From contig CANRCX010000013.1 in assembly GCA_947629235.1 (NCBI GenBank), positions 1 to 39,976 on the forward strand: 39,976 nucleotides of DNA, in the 5' to 3' direction. The notes beneath the pieces were generated by a model. That model was not told the DNA's origin. It ran no database searches and saw only the letters and a list, made by a program, of their open reading frames with translations. Within the stretch, counting starts at the first letter, position 1, and each line of letters opens with the position of its first letter. This document shows, piece by piece, positions 29,601-38,806 of the stretch. This stretch comes from an uncultured Bacilli bacterium. Lineage in GTDB: Bacteria; Bacillota_I; Bacilli_A; RF39; UBA660. The position numbers were made by a program, and so were the translations under genes.

Positions 29601-30788
29601 TTACTCTCCTATATAATATTCATATTCCCCCATAGTAGTAGTCTGTGGTACAAATTCTTCAACATTTGTACTTACTGCAATATTTTCATATACTTTAAAA
29701 AATACTTCTAAATATATTTTACTACTATTCACTTCTTTTTTCAAAACTTTTTTAGAAATAATATATTCATCCTTATTAAGTCTTTTAAGTATTTGTTTTT
29801 CACTTGATTCTAATGCCTTTTTATAAGCTTCATTTTCATTTATGTTATACTCTTTATAATTATAAACTTGTTTTTCTTCTTTATATAATTTAAAGAATAA
29901 ATATGGTTTATCTAATATAAGTTTCTTAGTATTTAATGTTTTATTACTATCATATTTACCAATTAATGTAAATTCATGACCAAAAATATCTAAATAATAA
30001 TGATTAATTATTTTATTAGTTGGTTCATATTCAATATAATTAAATGGAACTGTAATATTTACAAAATACCAAGTTTCAGCATACACTTCTCCATCTGAAT
30101 GTATTTGTGTTATTAATTCATTATTTTTAATAACATTTCCACTAATTAATACATCACCTTTTTTAACATATTCGTTTATTTCTTTCATTTTAACACCACT
30201 AGATACACTAATATGTTTAATAAGACCATCTCTTGTAGCTATGATACTACTTGGTGTATTATTATCATTTGTCTCTTTATTTATTACTCTTTTAGTTAAT
30301 TCAATTTTATAAATACAACCTTTATTTTTAATTTCAATCCACTCTAATATATCTTCATTTTCATTTAATATTTTTTCTTTTATTTTAGCTAGTTCTTTAA
30401 AATTTTTCTTCTTTTTATATAAACTAATTCCATTATTATTAAGACTTTCTAATATTCTAGTTTTAACGCTTTCATCAGTAGTATTAATTTCTATTTTAAA
30501 AATAGTATTTGTAAGTAAATATAAAATACAAAGTGAAATAAAAAAACTAATAAGTAAATATTTATTATTAATAATTATATTTTTAATATTTCTTTTTCCA
30601 TAATATTTTACTACTTTAGTTTTATATCTTCTATTTATTTTTTTATAATCTTCATAATCAATAATAAGTAAAAAATAATCATTATATTTTTCTAATGATT
30701 CATATTTAATTTTATTATATATTAAATAATTAATAAATTTAAGTGAATTATCATACACAATTACTTTAATATTATTGTTATCTATCAT
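29601..30788 (-). CDS. yqfD: Sporulation-type protein YqfD
   Basis: IEIKNKGCIYKIELTKR, IIATRDGLIKHISVSSGVKMKEINEYVKKGDVLISG; adjacent to yqfC. Confidence 0.85.
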   Translation of the reverse strand: MIDNNNIKVIVYDNSLKFINYLIYNKIKYESLEKYNDYFLLIIDYEDYKKINRRYKTKVVKYYGKRNIKNIIINNKYLLISFFISLCILYLLTNTIFKIEINTTDESVKTRILESLNNNGISLYKKKKNFKELAKIKEKILNENEDILEWIEIKNKGCIYKIELTKRVINKETNDNNTPSSIIATRDGLIKHISVSSGVKMKEINEYVKKGDVLISGNVIKNNELITQIHSDGEVYAETWYFVNITVPFNYIEYEPTNKIINHYYLDIFGHEFTLIGKYDSNKTLNTKKLILDKPYLFFKLYKEEKQVYNYKEYNINENEAYKKALESSEKQILKRLNKDEYIISKKVLKKEVNSSKIYLEVFFKVYENIAVSTNVEEFVPQTTTMGEYEYYIGE

Positions 30789-31008
30789 TTAATTCAATCC
30801 CTTTAATATTACCTTTAATGATTAATTCATAAGAATCTAATGCTGTTATTAGTAATGATGAACCATTTATTATTAATTTATTTTGATTTAATAATATTGA
30901 TATTTTAGTATTACTTATATCTATAATATTGATATAATTTTTAATGTGAATAAAACTATTTTTAATTATTATTTCATAATCATTATTTTTAATAATATTT
31001 TTTATCAT
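30778..31008 (-). CDS. yqfC: YqfC-like protein
   Basis: Short protein, LIINGSSLLITALDSYELIIKGNIKGIEL, directly upstream of and overlapping yqfD. Confidence 0.75.
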   Translation of the reverse strand: MIKNIIKNNDYEIIIKNSFIHIKNYINIIDISNTKISILLNQNKLIINGSSLLITALDSYELIIKGNIKGIELNDR

Positions 31009-31113
31009 ATTAAATTTTATGTAATAGATAAGAAATTATAAGAAAAAAGAGTAAAAAAGAACAAAATTTTATATAACAAATTAAATTACTTATTGTAATG
31101 TTTCACTATACTA

Positions 31114-31142
31114 TTGACATAAATATTAAATTAATGTATATT
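31114..31142 (+). promoter_or_regulatory. Consensus sigma70-type promoter of short RNA 2
   Basis: TTGACA (31114-31119), 17-bp spacer, TATATT (31137-31142). Confidence 0.78.
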
Positions 31143-31148
31143 ATAGTT

Positions 31149-31213
31149 ATTAGAGATGGATCGTGGTGACCTTGTTTTTTTAAAACTAATTTACTGCGGT
31201 CACATCTTTTTTT
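31149..31213 (+). ncRNA. Candidate short RNA (about 65 nt), convergent with 31212-31691
   Basis: Promoter directly upstream; stem GTGACC (31166-31171)/GGTCAC (31198-31203) with outer AGAT/ATCT, then T7 (31207-31213). Confidence 0.6.
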
Positions 31214-31691
31214 ATTTTCTTTTATAAATAAAAAATGAATCATTTTTCTTTAAAATTATAATATTTAAATCTCTTATTCTTCTAAAAATATCTTTTATTT
31301 GTTTTCTTATTTCTTTTAAAGATATTTTGCAAAATGAAACATCAAAAATAAAATTTTTACTTTGAGACATATTTTTGCATATAGAGTGATATAAAACTTG
31401 TTCACTATTACCTTTTATTTCTTTTAAATCCCAAAATTCATTATTCCATAAGTAATCTGCTGTTTTAATTTTCTTAGGATAATTAATTCTTGGCAATAAA
31501 TATATTATTCCTCCAAAAGTATTTACTAACCAAACAGCTATTTCCATTTCTTTTTTGCTATAATCGAGTATTACATATTTTTCATCTACATAATATTTTA
31601 TACCTTCTTTTTCCACATATTTTGCTTCAATAACTTGATTATTTATTTCTTTATTTATTAAATATTTTTTTGATACTTTTATAAATGACAT
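31212..31691 (-). CDS. Orphan PD-(D/E)XK/CdiA-CT-like nuclease-type protein
   Basis: KTADYLWNNEFWDLKEIKG (D-x9-10-D/E-x-K spacing) in a short protein. Confidence 0.5.
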   Translation of the reverse strand: MSFIKVSKKYLINKEINNQVIEAKYVEKEGIKYYVDEKYVILDYSKKEMEIAVWLVNTFGGIIYLLPRINYPKKIKTADYLWNNEFWDLKEIKGNSEQVLYHSICKNMSQSKNFIFDVSFCKISLKEIRKQIKDIFRRIRDLNIIILKKNDSFFIYKRK

Positions 31692-31805
31692 AATATCACC
31701 TCTACTATATAATTAGCCATCAAAGTATCAAAACACTTCTTTTTTGTAAAAATGTAGAAAAAATATTTTTTTAATCTATCATATTTTCTTTTTTGTCAAA
31801 CAAAA

Positions 31806-31825
31806 AAGGCTTCTTACGAAGCCTT
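31806..31825 (-). terminator. Intrinsic terminator of tuf
   Basis: AAGGCTTC-TTAC-GAAGCCTT, T-tract on minus strand. Confidence 0.85.
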
Positions 31826-31837
31826 AATTAATCTTTA

Positions 31838-33007
31838 TTATTCTAAGATTTCAGAAACTACACCAGCACCAACTGTTCTACCACCTTCACGAATTGAGAA
31901 ATTAGTTCCATTTTCAATTGCGATTGGAGTGATTAATTCAACAGTCATATCTACATTATCACCTGGCATAACCATTTCAGTTCCTTCTGGTAATGTAATT
32001 ACTCCTGTAACATCAGTTGTTCTAAAATAGAATTGTGGTCTATAGTTACTAAAGAATGGTGTATGACGTCCACCTTCTTCTTTAGATAATACATAAACAC
32101 TAGCTTTGAATTTCTTATGTGGTGTAACACTTCCTGGTTTACAAAGAATTTGTCCTCTTTCAACATCTTCTCTATTGATACCACGAAGTAAAACTCCAGC
32201 ATTATCTCCAGCTTCAGCATAATCTAAAGATTTTCTGAACATTTCAATACCAGTAACTACTGTTTTTCTAGTATCTCTGATACCAACGATTTCAACTTCA
32301 TCATTAAGATTTAATCTACCTCTTTCAACACGACCTGTAACAACAGTTCCACGTCCTGTGATAGTAAATACATCTTCAATGCTCATTAAGAATGGTTTAT
32401 CATTATCTCTTACTGGAGTATCAATCCATGTATCAACAGCAGCCATAAGATCTTTAATTGGTTGTACCCATTTTTCATCTCCTTCAAGAGCTTTAAGAGC
32501 ACTACCACGAATAACTGGAGTATTTTCTCCATCAAATCCATATTCAGTTAATAATTCTCTAACTTCCATTTCAACTAAGTCAAGAAGTTCAGCATCATCA
32601 ACCATATCACATTTGTTGATAAATACAACCATTTTTGGTACACCAACTTGACGTGATAATAAGATGTGTTCACGAGTTTGAGGCATTGGTCCATCTGTAG
32701 CACTAACTACTAAGATAGCACCATCCATTTGAGCAGCACCTGTAATCATGTTTTTAACATAATCAGCATGTCCTGGGCAGTCAACGTGAGCATAGTGACG
32801 TTTTTCAGTTGTATACTCAACGTGAGCAGTATTAATAGTAATACCTCTTTCTCTTTCTTCTGGAGCTTTATCGATTTGGTCATAAGCCATGAATTCTCCA
32901 AAATATTTAGTAATTGCAGCTGTTAATGTTGTTTTACCATGGTCAACGTGTCCAATAGTACCAATATTAACATGTTCTTTTGAACGATCGAATTTTTGTT
33001 TTGCCAT
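31838..33007 (-). CDS. tuf: Elongation factor Tu
   Basis: [32 protein letters not shown], full-length. Confidence 0.99.
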   Translation of the reverse strand: MAKQKFDRSKEHVNIGTIGHVDHGKTTLTAAITKYFGEFMAYDQIDKAPEERERGITINTAHVEYTTEKRHYAHVDCPGHADYVKNMITGAAQMDGAILVVSATDGPMPQTREHILLSRQVGVPKMVVFINKCDMVDDAELLDLVEMEVRELLTEYGFDGENTPVIRGSALKALEGDEKWVQPIKDLMAAVDTWIDTPVRDNDKPFLMSIEDVFTITGRGTVVTGRVERGRLNLNDEVEIVGIRDTRKTVVTGIEMFRKSLDYAEAGDNAGVLLRGINREDVERGQILCKPGSVTPHKKFKASVYVLSKEEGGRHTPFFSNYRPQFYFRTTDVTGVITLPEGTEMVMPGDNVDMTVELITPIAIENGTNFSIREGGRTVGAGVVSEILE

Positions 33008-33051
33008 TTTCTATTTTTCCTCCTTTTTTACATATAAATATATTTTATCTA

Positions 33052-33074
33052 ATACTTGAAAATAATTCAAGTAT
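33052..33074 (-). promoter_or_regulatory. fusA-tuf intercistronic hairpin
   Basis: ATACTTGAA-AATAA-TTCAAGTAT perfect 9-bp stem without T-tract. Confidence 0.45.
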
Positions 33075-33106
33075 AAAATAACTAATTGGCAACTATAATG
33101 TACAAC

Positions 33107-35182
33107 TTAAGCTTGTACACCATTTTTCTTAATAATATCTTCAGCTATACTCTTTGGTACTTCTTCATAATGATCAAATATCATTTGATAAGTTCCACGT
33201 CCTTGAGTATTACTTCTAAGAACAGTCATATAACCGAACATTTCTGATAGAGGTACCATAGCTTTTATTGAAATATCTCTACCAATACTTTCATTTCCAA
33301 GAGGTTTTCCTCTTCTACTTGTTAAATCTCCCATAACTGTACCCATGAATTCTTCTGGAACTCTAACTTCTACATTCATAATAGGTTCTAAAATACATGG
33401 ATTACATTTATTTTTAGCTTCTTTTAAAGCCATTGAAGCAGCAATTTTGAATGCCATTTCATTTGAGTCTACATCATGATATGATCCATCAAATAATGTA
33501 CATTTAACATCAATCATTGGGTATCCTGCTAGTACTCCACCAGCAAGTGCTTCTTGAAGTCCTTTATCAACTACTGGTATATATTCTCTTGGAACTACAC
33601 CACCAACAACTTCATCAACAAATTCATAACCTTTATCTTTATTTGGTTCAAATTTAACCCAAACGTGTCCGTATTGTCCACGTCCACCTGATTGTTTAAT
33701 ATATTTACCTTCACATTCAGCAGATGATTTTAATGTTTCTCTATAAGCAACTTGTGGTTTACCAACATTTGCTTCAACATTAAATTCTCTTTTCATTCTA
33801 TCTACTAATACATCTAAGTGAAGTTCACCCATACCAGCAATTATTGTTTGACCAGTTTCATGATCAGTTTTTGCTCTAAATGATGGGTCTTCTTTAGCAA
33901 GTTTTTGAAGTGCTAAACTCATTTTTTCTTGATCTGCTTTTGATTTTGGTTCAATTGCAAGTTCAATAACTGGTTCTGGGAATACCATTTTTTCTAAAAT
34001 AACTTGACTCTTTTCATCACAAAGAGTATCTCCTGTTGTAGTATCTTTAAGACCTACAGCAGCAGCTATTTCACCAGCATATACTTCGCTAATTTCTTTT
34101 CTTTGATTAGCATGCATTTGAAGAATTCTACCAATTCTTTCTTTTTCTCCGTTAGTTGAGTTCATTACATAACTTCCACTCTTTAATACACCAGAGTAAA
34201 CTCTAAAGAATGTTAAGTTTCCAACAAATGGGTCATTCATAACTTTAAATGCTAAAGCTGAGAATGGTTCACTATCACTTGCTTTTCTTTCTATTTCTTT
34301 ATCATTTAAATCTACTCCTTTAACAGGTGGAATATCTGTTGGAGCTGGTAAATAATCAATTACAGCATCAAGAAGTGTTCTTGTACCTTTATCTCCAAGT
34401 GCATCTGCACATAATACAGGATAGAATTTACCATCAATAGTAGATTTTCTAATAGCAGATTTTAATAAATCAACAGAAATTTCATTACCTTCAAGGTATG
34501 CTTCCATTAATTCATCACTATAATCAGCTACAGCTTCTATTAATTTATTTCTATATTCTTCAGCCTTATCTTGCATATCACTAGGGATATCAATTTCTTC
34601 TAATTCTTGTTTTTCAGTTCCATCATACTTATATGCTTTCATTGTAACTAAATCAACATATCCAGTAAAATGATCTTCTGCTCCGATTGGTAACATAATT
34701 GGTTCTGCATTAGTTGCTAATCTATTATGAATTGAATCCATTGAATAATAGAAGTCAGCTCCTATTTTTTCCATTTTATTAGCACAAATCATTCTTGGAA
34801 CTTTATAATCATTTGCTTGTCTCCAAACTTGTTCAGTTTGAGTTTCAACTCCAGCTTGAGCATCAATAAGTGCAATAGCACCATCTAATACTCTTAAACT
34901 ACGAGCAACTTCAATTGTAAAGTCTACGTGTCCCGGAGTATCTATTATATTAAGTCTATAACCTTTCCAGTGAACAGTTGTAGCAGCACTAGTAATAGTT
35001 ATACCTCTTTCTTTTTCTTGATCCATCCAGTCCATTTGTGATTCACCATCGTGAGTTTCACCAATTTTATGGATGTTTCCACCTAAGAATAAGATTCTTT
35101 CAGTTGTTGTTGTTTTACCAGCATCAATGTGAGCCATTATTCCTATGTTACGAGTTTTATCTATTGAGACATCACGTGCCAT
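33107..35182 (-). CDS. fusA: Elongation factor G
   Basis: [33 protein letters not shown], full-length. Confidence 0.99.
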   Translation of the reverse strand: MARDVSIDKTRNIGIMAHIDAGKTTTTERILFLGGNIHKIGETHDGESQMDWMDQEKERGITITSAATTVHWKGYRLNIIDTPGHVDFTIEVARSLRVLDGAIALIDAQAGVETQTEQVWRQANDYKVPRMICANKMEKIGADFYYSMDSIHNRLATNAEPIMLPIGAEDHFTGYVDLVTMKAYKYDGTEKQELEEIDIPSDMQDKAEEYRNKLIEAVADYSDELMEAYLEGNEISVDLLKSAIRKSTIDGKFYPVLCADALGDKGTRTLLDAVIDYLPAPTDIPPVKGVDLNDKEIERKASDSEPFSALAFKVMNDPFVGNLTFFRVYSGVLKSGSYVMNSTNGEKERIGRILQMHANQRKEISEVYAGEIAAAVGLKDTTTGDTLCDEKSQVILEKMVFPEPVIELAIEPKSKADQEKMSLALQKLAKEDPSFRAKTDHETGQTIIAGMGELHLDVLVDRMKREFNVEANVGKPQVAYRETLKSSAECEGKYIKQSGGRGQYGHVWVKFEPNKDKGYEFVDEVVGGVVPREYIPVVDKGLQEALAGGVLAGYPMIDVKCTLFDGSYHDVDSNEMAFKIAASMALKEAKNKCNPCILEPIMNVEVRVPEEFMGTVMGDLTSRRGKPLGNESIGRDISIKAMVPLSEMFGYMTVLRSNTQGRGTYQMIFDHYEEVPKSIAEDIIKKNGVQA

Positions 35183-35197
35183 TTTATATCTCCCTTC

Positions 35198-35665
35198 TTA
35201 CCATCTATAGTGTGCATAAGCTTTATTAGCTTCTGCCATCTTATGTGTATCTTCACGTTTCTTAACTGCTCCACCTGTATTATTTGAAGCATCTATTATT
35301 TCAGCAGCTAATTTTTCTGCCATACCTTTTCCTGGTCTATTTTTAGCATATTGAATTAACCATCTTAAAGTTAAAGCATTTGCTCTATCTTCTCTTACTT
35401 CCATTGGTACAGAATAGTTACTTCCACCAATTCTTCTACTCTTTATTTCTAAAGCTGGCTTAATATTTTCAAATGCTTGATTTAATACTTCAATTGGATC
35501 ATTTCCAGTCTTTTCTTTTACTATATCAAGAGCATTATATAATATTCTTTGAGCAGTTCCTTTTTTACCATCTAACATAATTCCATTGATTAGTTTAGTA
35601 ATCATTTTAGAATTATATATTGGATCTTCTAAAACATTTCTTTTTATTGCTTGTCTTTTACGCAT
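35198..35665 (-). CDS. rpsG: 30S ribosomal protein S7
   Basis: [35 protein letters not shown]. Confidence 0.98.
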   Translation of the reverse strand: MRKRQAIKRNVLEDPIYNSKMITKLINGIMLDGKKGTAQRILYNALDIVKEKTGNDPIEVLNQAFENIKPALEIKSRRIGGSNYSVPMEVREDRANALTLRWLIQYAKNRPGKGMAEKLAAEIIDASNNTGGAVKKREDTHKMAEANKAYAHYRW

Positions 35666-35700
35666 GTTCTATTCTCCTTTCTATAAGTTTTATTTATTTA

Positions 35701-36114
35701 CTAGTTTTTAGGTTTTTTAGTTCCGTATTTACTTCTACCTTGTCTTCTCTTATCAATTCCAGCAGTATCAAGAGTACCACGAACAATATGATAACGAACA
35801 CCGATTAAGTCTTTAACACGACCACCACGGATTAAAACTACACTATGTTCTTGTAAATTGTGTCCTTCTCCACCAATATAGCAAGTAACTTCTAGTCCAT
35901 TACTTAATCTAACTCTTGCTATTTTTCTTAAAGCTGAGTTTGGTTTTTTAGGAGTCTTAGTTGAAACACGAGTACATACTCCACGTTTTTGTGGTGAACT
36001 ATTATTAGTTCTCTTTTTATCTTTAGAATTGTAACCAATATTTAATACTGGACTTTTACTTTTCTTAGTTTTCTTTCCTCTACCATTTCTAACTAATTGA
36101 TTAATTGTAGCCAT
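35701..36114 (-). CDS. rpsL: 30S ribosomal protein S12
   Basis: [12 protein letters not shown]..., [29 protein letters not shown]. Confidence 0.98.
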   Translation of the reverse strand: MATINQLVRNGRGKKTKKSKSPVLNIGYNSKDKKRTNNSSPQKRGVCTRVSTKTPKKPNSALRKIARVRLSNGLEVTCYIGGEGHNLQEHSVVLIRGGRVKDLIGVRYHIVRGTLDTAGIDKRRQGRSKYGTKKPKN

Positions 36115-36134
36115 ATATTTTTCTCCTTTCTGTA

Positions 36135-36193
36135 ATACACATTTCCAGGTGTATCATAATTCACATTTTATAAGGTTTTCACGAATGAAAACC
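36135..36193 (-). promoter_or_regulatory. Structured 5' leader of the str operon
   Basis: Hairpins GGTTTTCA-TTCG-TGAAAACC and ATACAC...GTGTAT upstream of the rpsL SD. Confidence 0.5.
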
Positions 36194-36207
36194 CACAAAT
36201 CTATTTG

Positions 36208-36236
36208 ATTTTATCATTAATAAATTGATATGTCAA
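36208..36236 (-). promoter_or_regulatory. Promoter of rpsL-rpsG-fusA-tuf
   Basis: On minus strand TTGACA - 17 bp - TAAAAT, with TGA directly before the -10 (extended -10). Confidence 0.75.
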
Positions 36237-36251
36237 CAAAAACTTTTGAAT

Positions 36252-36746
36252 TTAATATAAATTTATATCTTTTATTTTATAATTAACTACTTCACTAGCA
36301 TCAGCTTCATAATATATAGCTTTAAATTTATAACTTTCACCCTTTTTCATATCAATACTAGTATAAGCTGTACCTATTACAAAATTATTAGAATCATATA
36401 CATTATATTCTATATCAATAGTATAGTTTTTATTAACATTATCTATATATCCATATACTATATATTCTTTAGTATTAGTATCATAATAGCCTTTAATATC
36501 TTTTAATATTATTTCACCATTATCTACAATTATTGAATTATTAGATTCAATATATTTAGTATTATCAAATATATCAAAAAATACAGTTCCTAATATAGTA
36601 ATACTTGGAAGTAAAAAATATAATGAAAATATTACTACTAATATAATTATAATATTTCTAGTTTTATTACTCTTTTTAACTTTTATTTCTTTTTTTTCTA
36701 CTTCTTTATCTTCAATATCTTCTATTTTATTTTTATCTTTTTTCAT
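36252..36746 (-). CDS. Membrane-anchored extracytoplasmic protein, possible FxLYD-type fold
   Basis: Lys/Glu-rich N-terminus, TM segment, then beta-rich domain. Confidence 0.55.
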   Translation of the reverse strand: MKKDKNKIEDIEDKEVEKKEIKVKKSNKTRNIIIILVVIFSLYFLLPSITILGTVFFDIFDNTKYIESNNSIIVDNGEIILKDIKGYYDTNTKEYIVYGYIDNVNKNYTIDIEYNVYDSNNFVIGTAYTSIDMKKGESYKFKAIYYEADASEVVNYKIKDINLY

Positions 36747-36765
36747 ATTTCTCCTTTATATTATA

Positions 36766-37323
36766 TTAATCTATTATACAATTATTCTTTTCATCATATG
36801 ATTCTATACTAATTTTAGCACTTAAACTAGTTCCTAACATATCTATTTGATTTACATCATCTTGGTAACTTAACCAAATATATAATTTATAATTTTTAAC
36901 TTCATTACTATTTAAAAATATATTATCAAGTAATACTAGTTTATTATCAATTATATTTTTAAAATTACCTTCATAACTTTTATCTTCACTTTCAATTCTA
37001 AATTTTAAGTATTCACTTTTTAATTCTTCAGAAATATTACTTATATCTAAATATAATTTATTACAAGAATTAAGTGTACTATTAGAAATAATACTAAAAT
37101 CTTTTTTAAATGCAAGAGTTTCAACATCTTTATCATATATTGGTGCTATATTATCTGCATTTATTTTATCATCTGAAATATTTACTTTAAGATTACCACT
37201 ATTTACTTTAGTATCAACTACATTTTCTTTTATAATATTTGGTCCAAAGTACGCAAAAGATACAGAAATTACTGTAAGTGAAAGTAACATAATTAATAAT
37301 ATTAAATATTTTTCTTCTTTCAT
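36766..37323 (-). CDS. Exported protein, possibly TasA/CalY-like
   Basis: MKEEKYLILLIMLLSLTVISVSFAYF signal-like N-terminus followed by beta-rich domain. Confidence 0.5.
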   Translation of the reverse strand: MKEEKYLILLIMLLSLTVISVSFAYFGPNIIKENVVDTKVNSGNLKVNISDDKINADNIAPIYDKDVETLAFKKDFSIISNSTLNSCNKLYLDISNISEELKSEYLKFRIESEDKSYEGNFKNIIDNKLVLLDNIFLNSNEVKNYKLYIWLSYQDDVNQIDMLGTSLSAKISIESYDEKNNCIID

Positions 37324-37372
37324 TTATTCACCCTAATAAAATTATAAACTAAAAGAGCATTAAAAGTAAATA

Positions 37373-38689
37373 TTAAAGCTCTTTTTCTCCTTTATTTTTA
37401 AATTGTATTATAATTGGTGTTCCACTAAAATCAATATTTTGTCTTATTTTATTTTCTAAATATCTATAATATGAAAAGTGTACTAATCCTTTTGAATTAA
37501 CTTCTATATCAAATCTAGGTGGTTTTGTACCTGATTGATGTGCAAAATATACTTTTAATTTTTTACCTTTATAAGAAGCAGGTGGTGTTTCTATGAATGC
37601 ATCTCTTATTATGTCATTTATTATACTTGTTTTAACTTCTTTAATAGAGTTATTATATGACTCTATTACTTCTGGCATAAGAGTATGTATTCTTTTTTTA
37701 GTTTGTGCACTTAAGAATACTATTTTAGCATAATCCATAAATTGAAAATTATGTTTAATATCTTTTTTCCATTCTTTCATACTTTCATCTTTTTCATCTA
37801 TAGTATCCCATTTATTAACAACTATTACTATTGGTTTACCCATTTCTAAAGCATAACCTGCTATATGTTTATCATGTTCTACTATTCCAGTAGTTGCATC
37901 AAGTACTAATAAACATACATCACTTCTATCAATTGCTTTCATACTTCTAATTAAGCTATATTTTTCAACTGACTCAAATATTCTTCCTTTTTTTCTAAGT
38001 CCTGCTGTATCAATTAAAGTATATTCTTCTTTATTATAAGTAAATTTAGTATCAATAGCATCTCTTGTAGTACCAGCTATATTACTTACAATTACCCTAT
38101 CTTCATTTAAAAGTGCATTTACTAAACTACTTTTACCTACATTTGGTCTTCCAATTACAGATATTTTTATTGTATTATCTTCATCTTCATAACCTTTTTC
38201 TTCACCATAAGTAATTAATTTTAATAATTCATTTACTCCAGTTCCATGCTCTGCTGAAATATTAACATATTCATCAAATCCAAGTGAATAAAAATCATAT
38301 ATATTATCTTCTGATGATTTATTATCAACTTTGTTAATAGCAACAATTACTTCTTTATTTTGTTTCTTTAACATATCTCTGATTAACATATCACTAGTTG
38401 TAATTCCATCTTTAGCATCAACTACAAAAACAATAGTATCTGCTTCTTCAATACCAATTTCAACTTGCATTCTAATTTCTTCATTAAAGTCCCCACTACT
38501 TAAATCAATACCACCAGTATCTATTAAATAAAATGGAATATCATTATATATAGCTTGACTATAAATTCTATCTCTAGTAATACCTGGAGCATCTTCTATA
38601 ATAGCTATTTTTTTACCAACTATTCTATTAAATAAAGTACTCTTACCTGTATTTGGTCTTCCTACTAAACATACTGTTTTTCTTGCCAT
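37373..38689 (-). CDS. der: Ribosome biogenesis GTPase Der (EngA)
   Basis: Two GTPase domains (GRPNTGKSTLFN; GRPNVGKSSLVN) and C-terminal KH-like domain. Confidence 0.98.
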   Translation of the reverse strand: MARKTVCLVGRPNTGKSTLFNRIVGKKIAIIEDAPGITRDRIYSQAIYNDIPFYLIDTGGIDLSSGDFNEEIRMQVEIGIEEADTIVFVVDAKDGITTSDMLIRDMLKKQNKEVIVAINKVDNKSSEDNIYDFYSLGFDEYVNISAEHGTGVNELLKLITYGEEKGYEDEDNTIKISVIGRPNVGKSSLVNALLNEDRVIVSNIAGTTRDAIDTKFTYNKEEYTLIDTAGLRKKGRIFESVEKYSLIRSMKAIDRSDVCLLVLDATTGIVEHDKHIAGYALEMGKPIVIVVNKWDTIDEKDESMKEWKKDIKHNFQFMDYAKIVFLSAQTKKRIHTLMPEVIESYNNSIKEVKTSIINDIIRDAFIETPPASYKGKKLKVYFAHQSGTKPPRFDIEVNSKGLVHFSYYRYLENKIRQNIDFSGTPIIIQFKNKGEKEL

Positions 38690-38779
38690 AAACTTCACCC
38701 CTCATTTGTAATCTATTTAATTATAATATAAAATTAGTATTTTTTCTAGATATTTTTAATAATAGTAAAAGTGTCAAAA

Positions 38780-38805
38780 AAAATCACGTATTTAAACGTG
38801 ATTTT
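38780..38805 (-). terminator. Intrinsic terminator
   Basis: AAAATCACGT...ACGTGATTTT, T-tract on minus strand. Confidence 0.8.
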
Positions 38806-38806
38806 A

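Noticed and set aside
32358-32926. Plus-strand ORFs antisense to tuf; also 31999-32220 in another minus frame
   Set aside because: Shadow ORFs inside a certain EF-Tu gene
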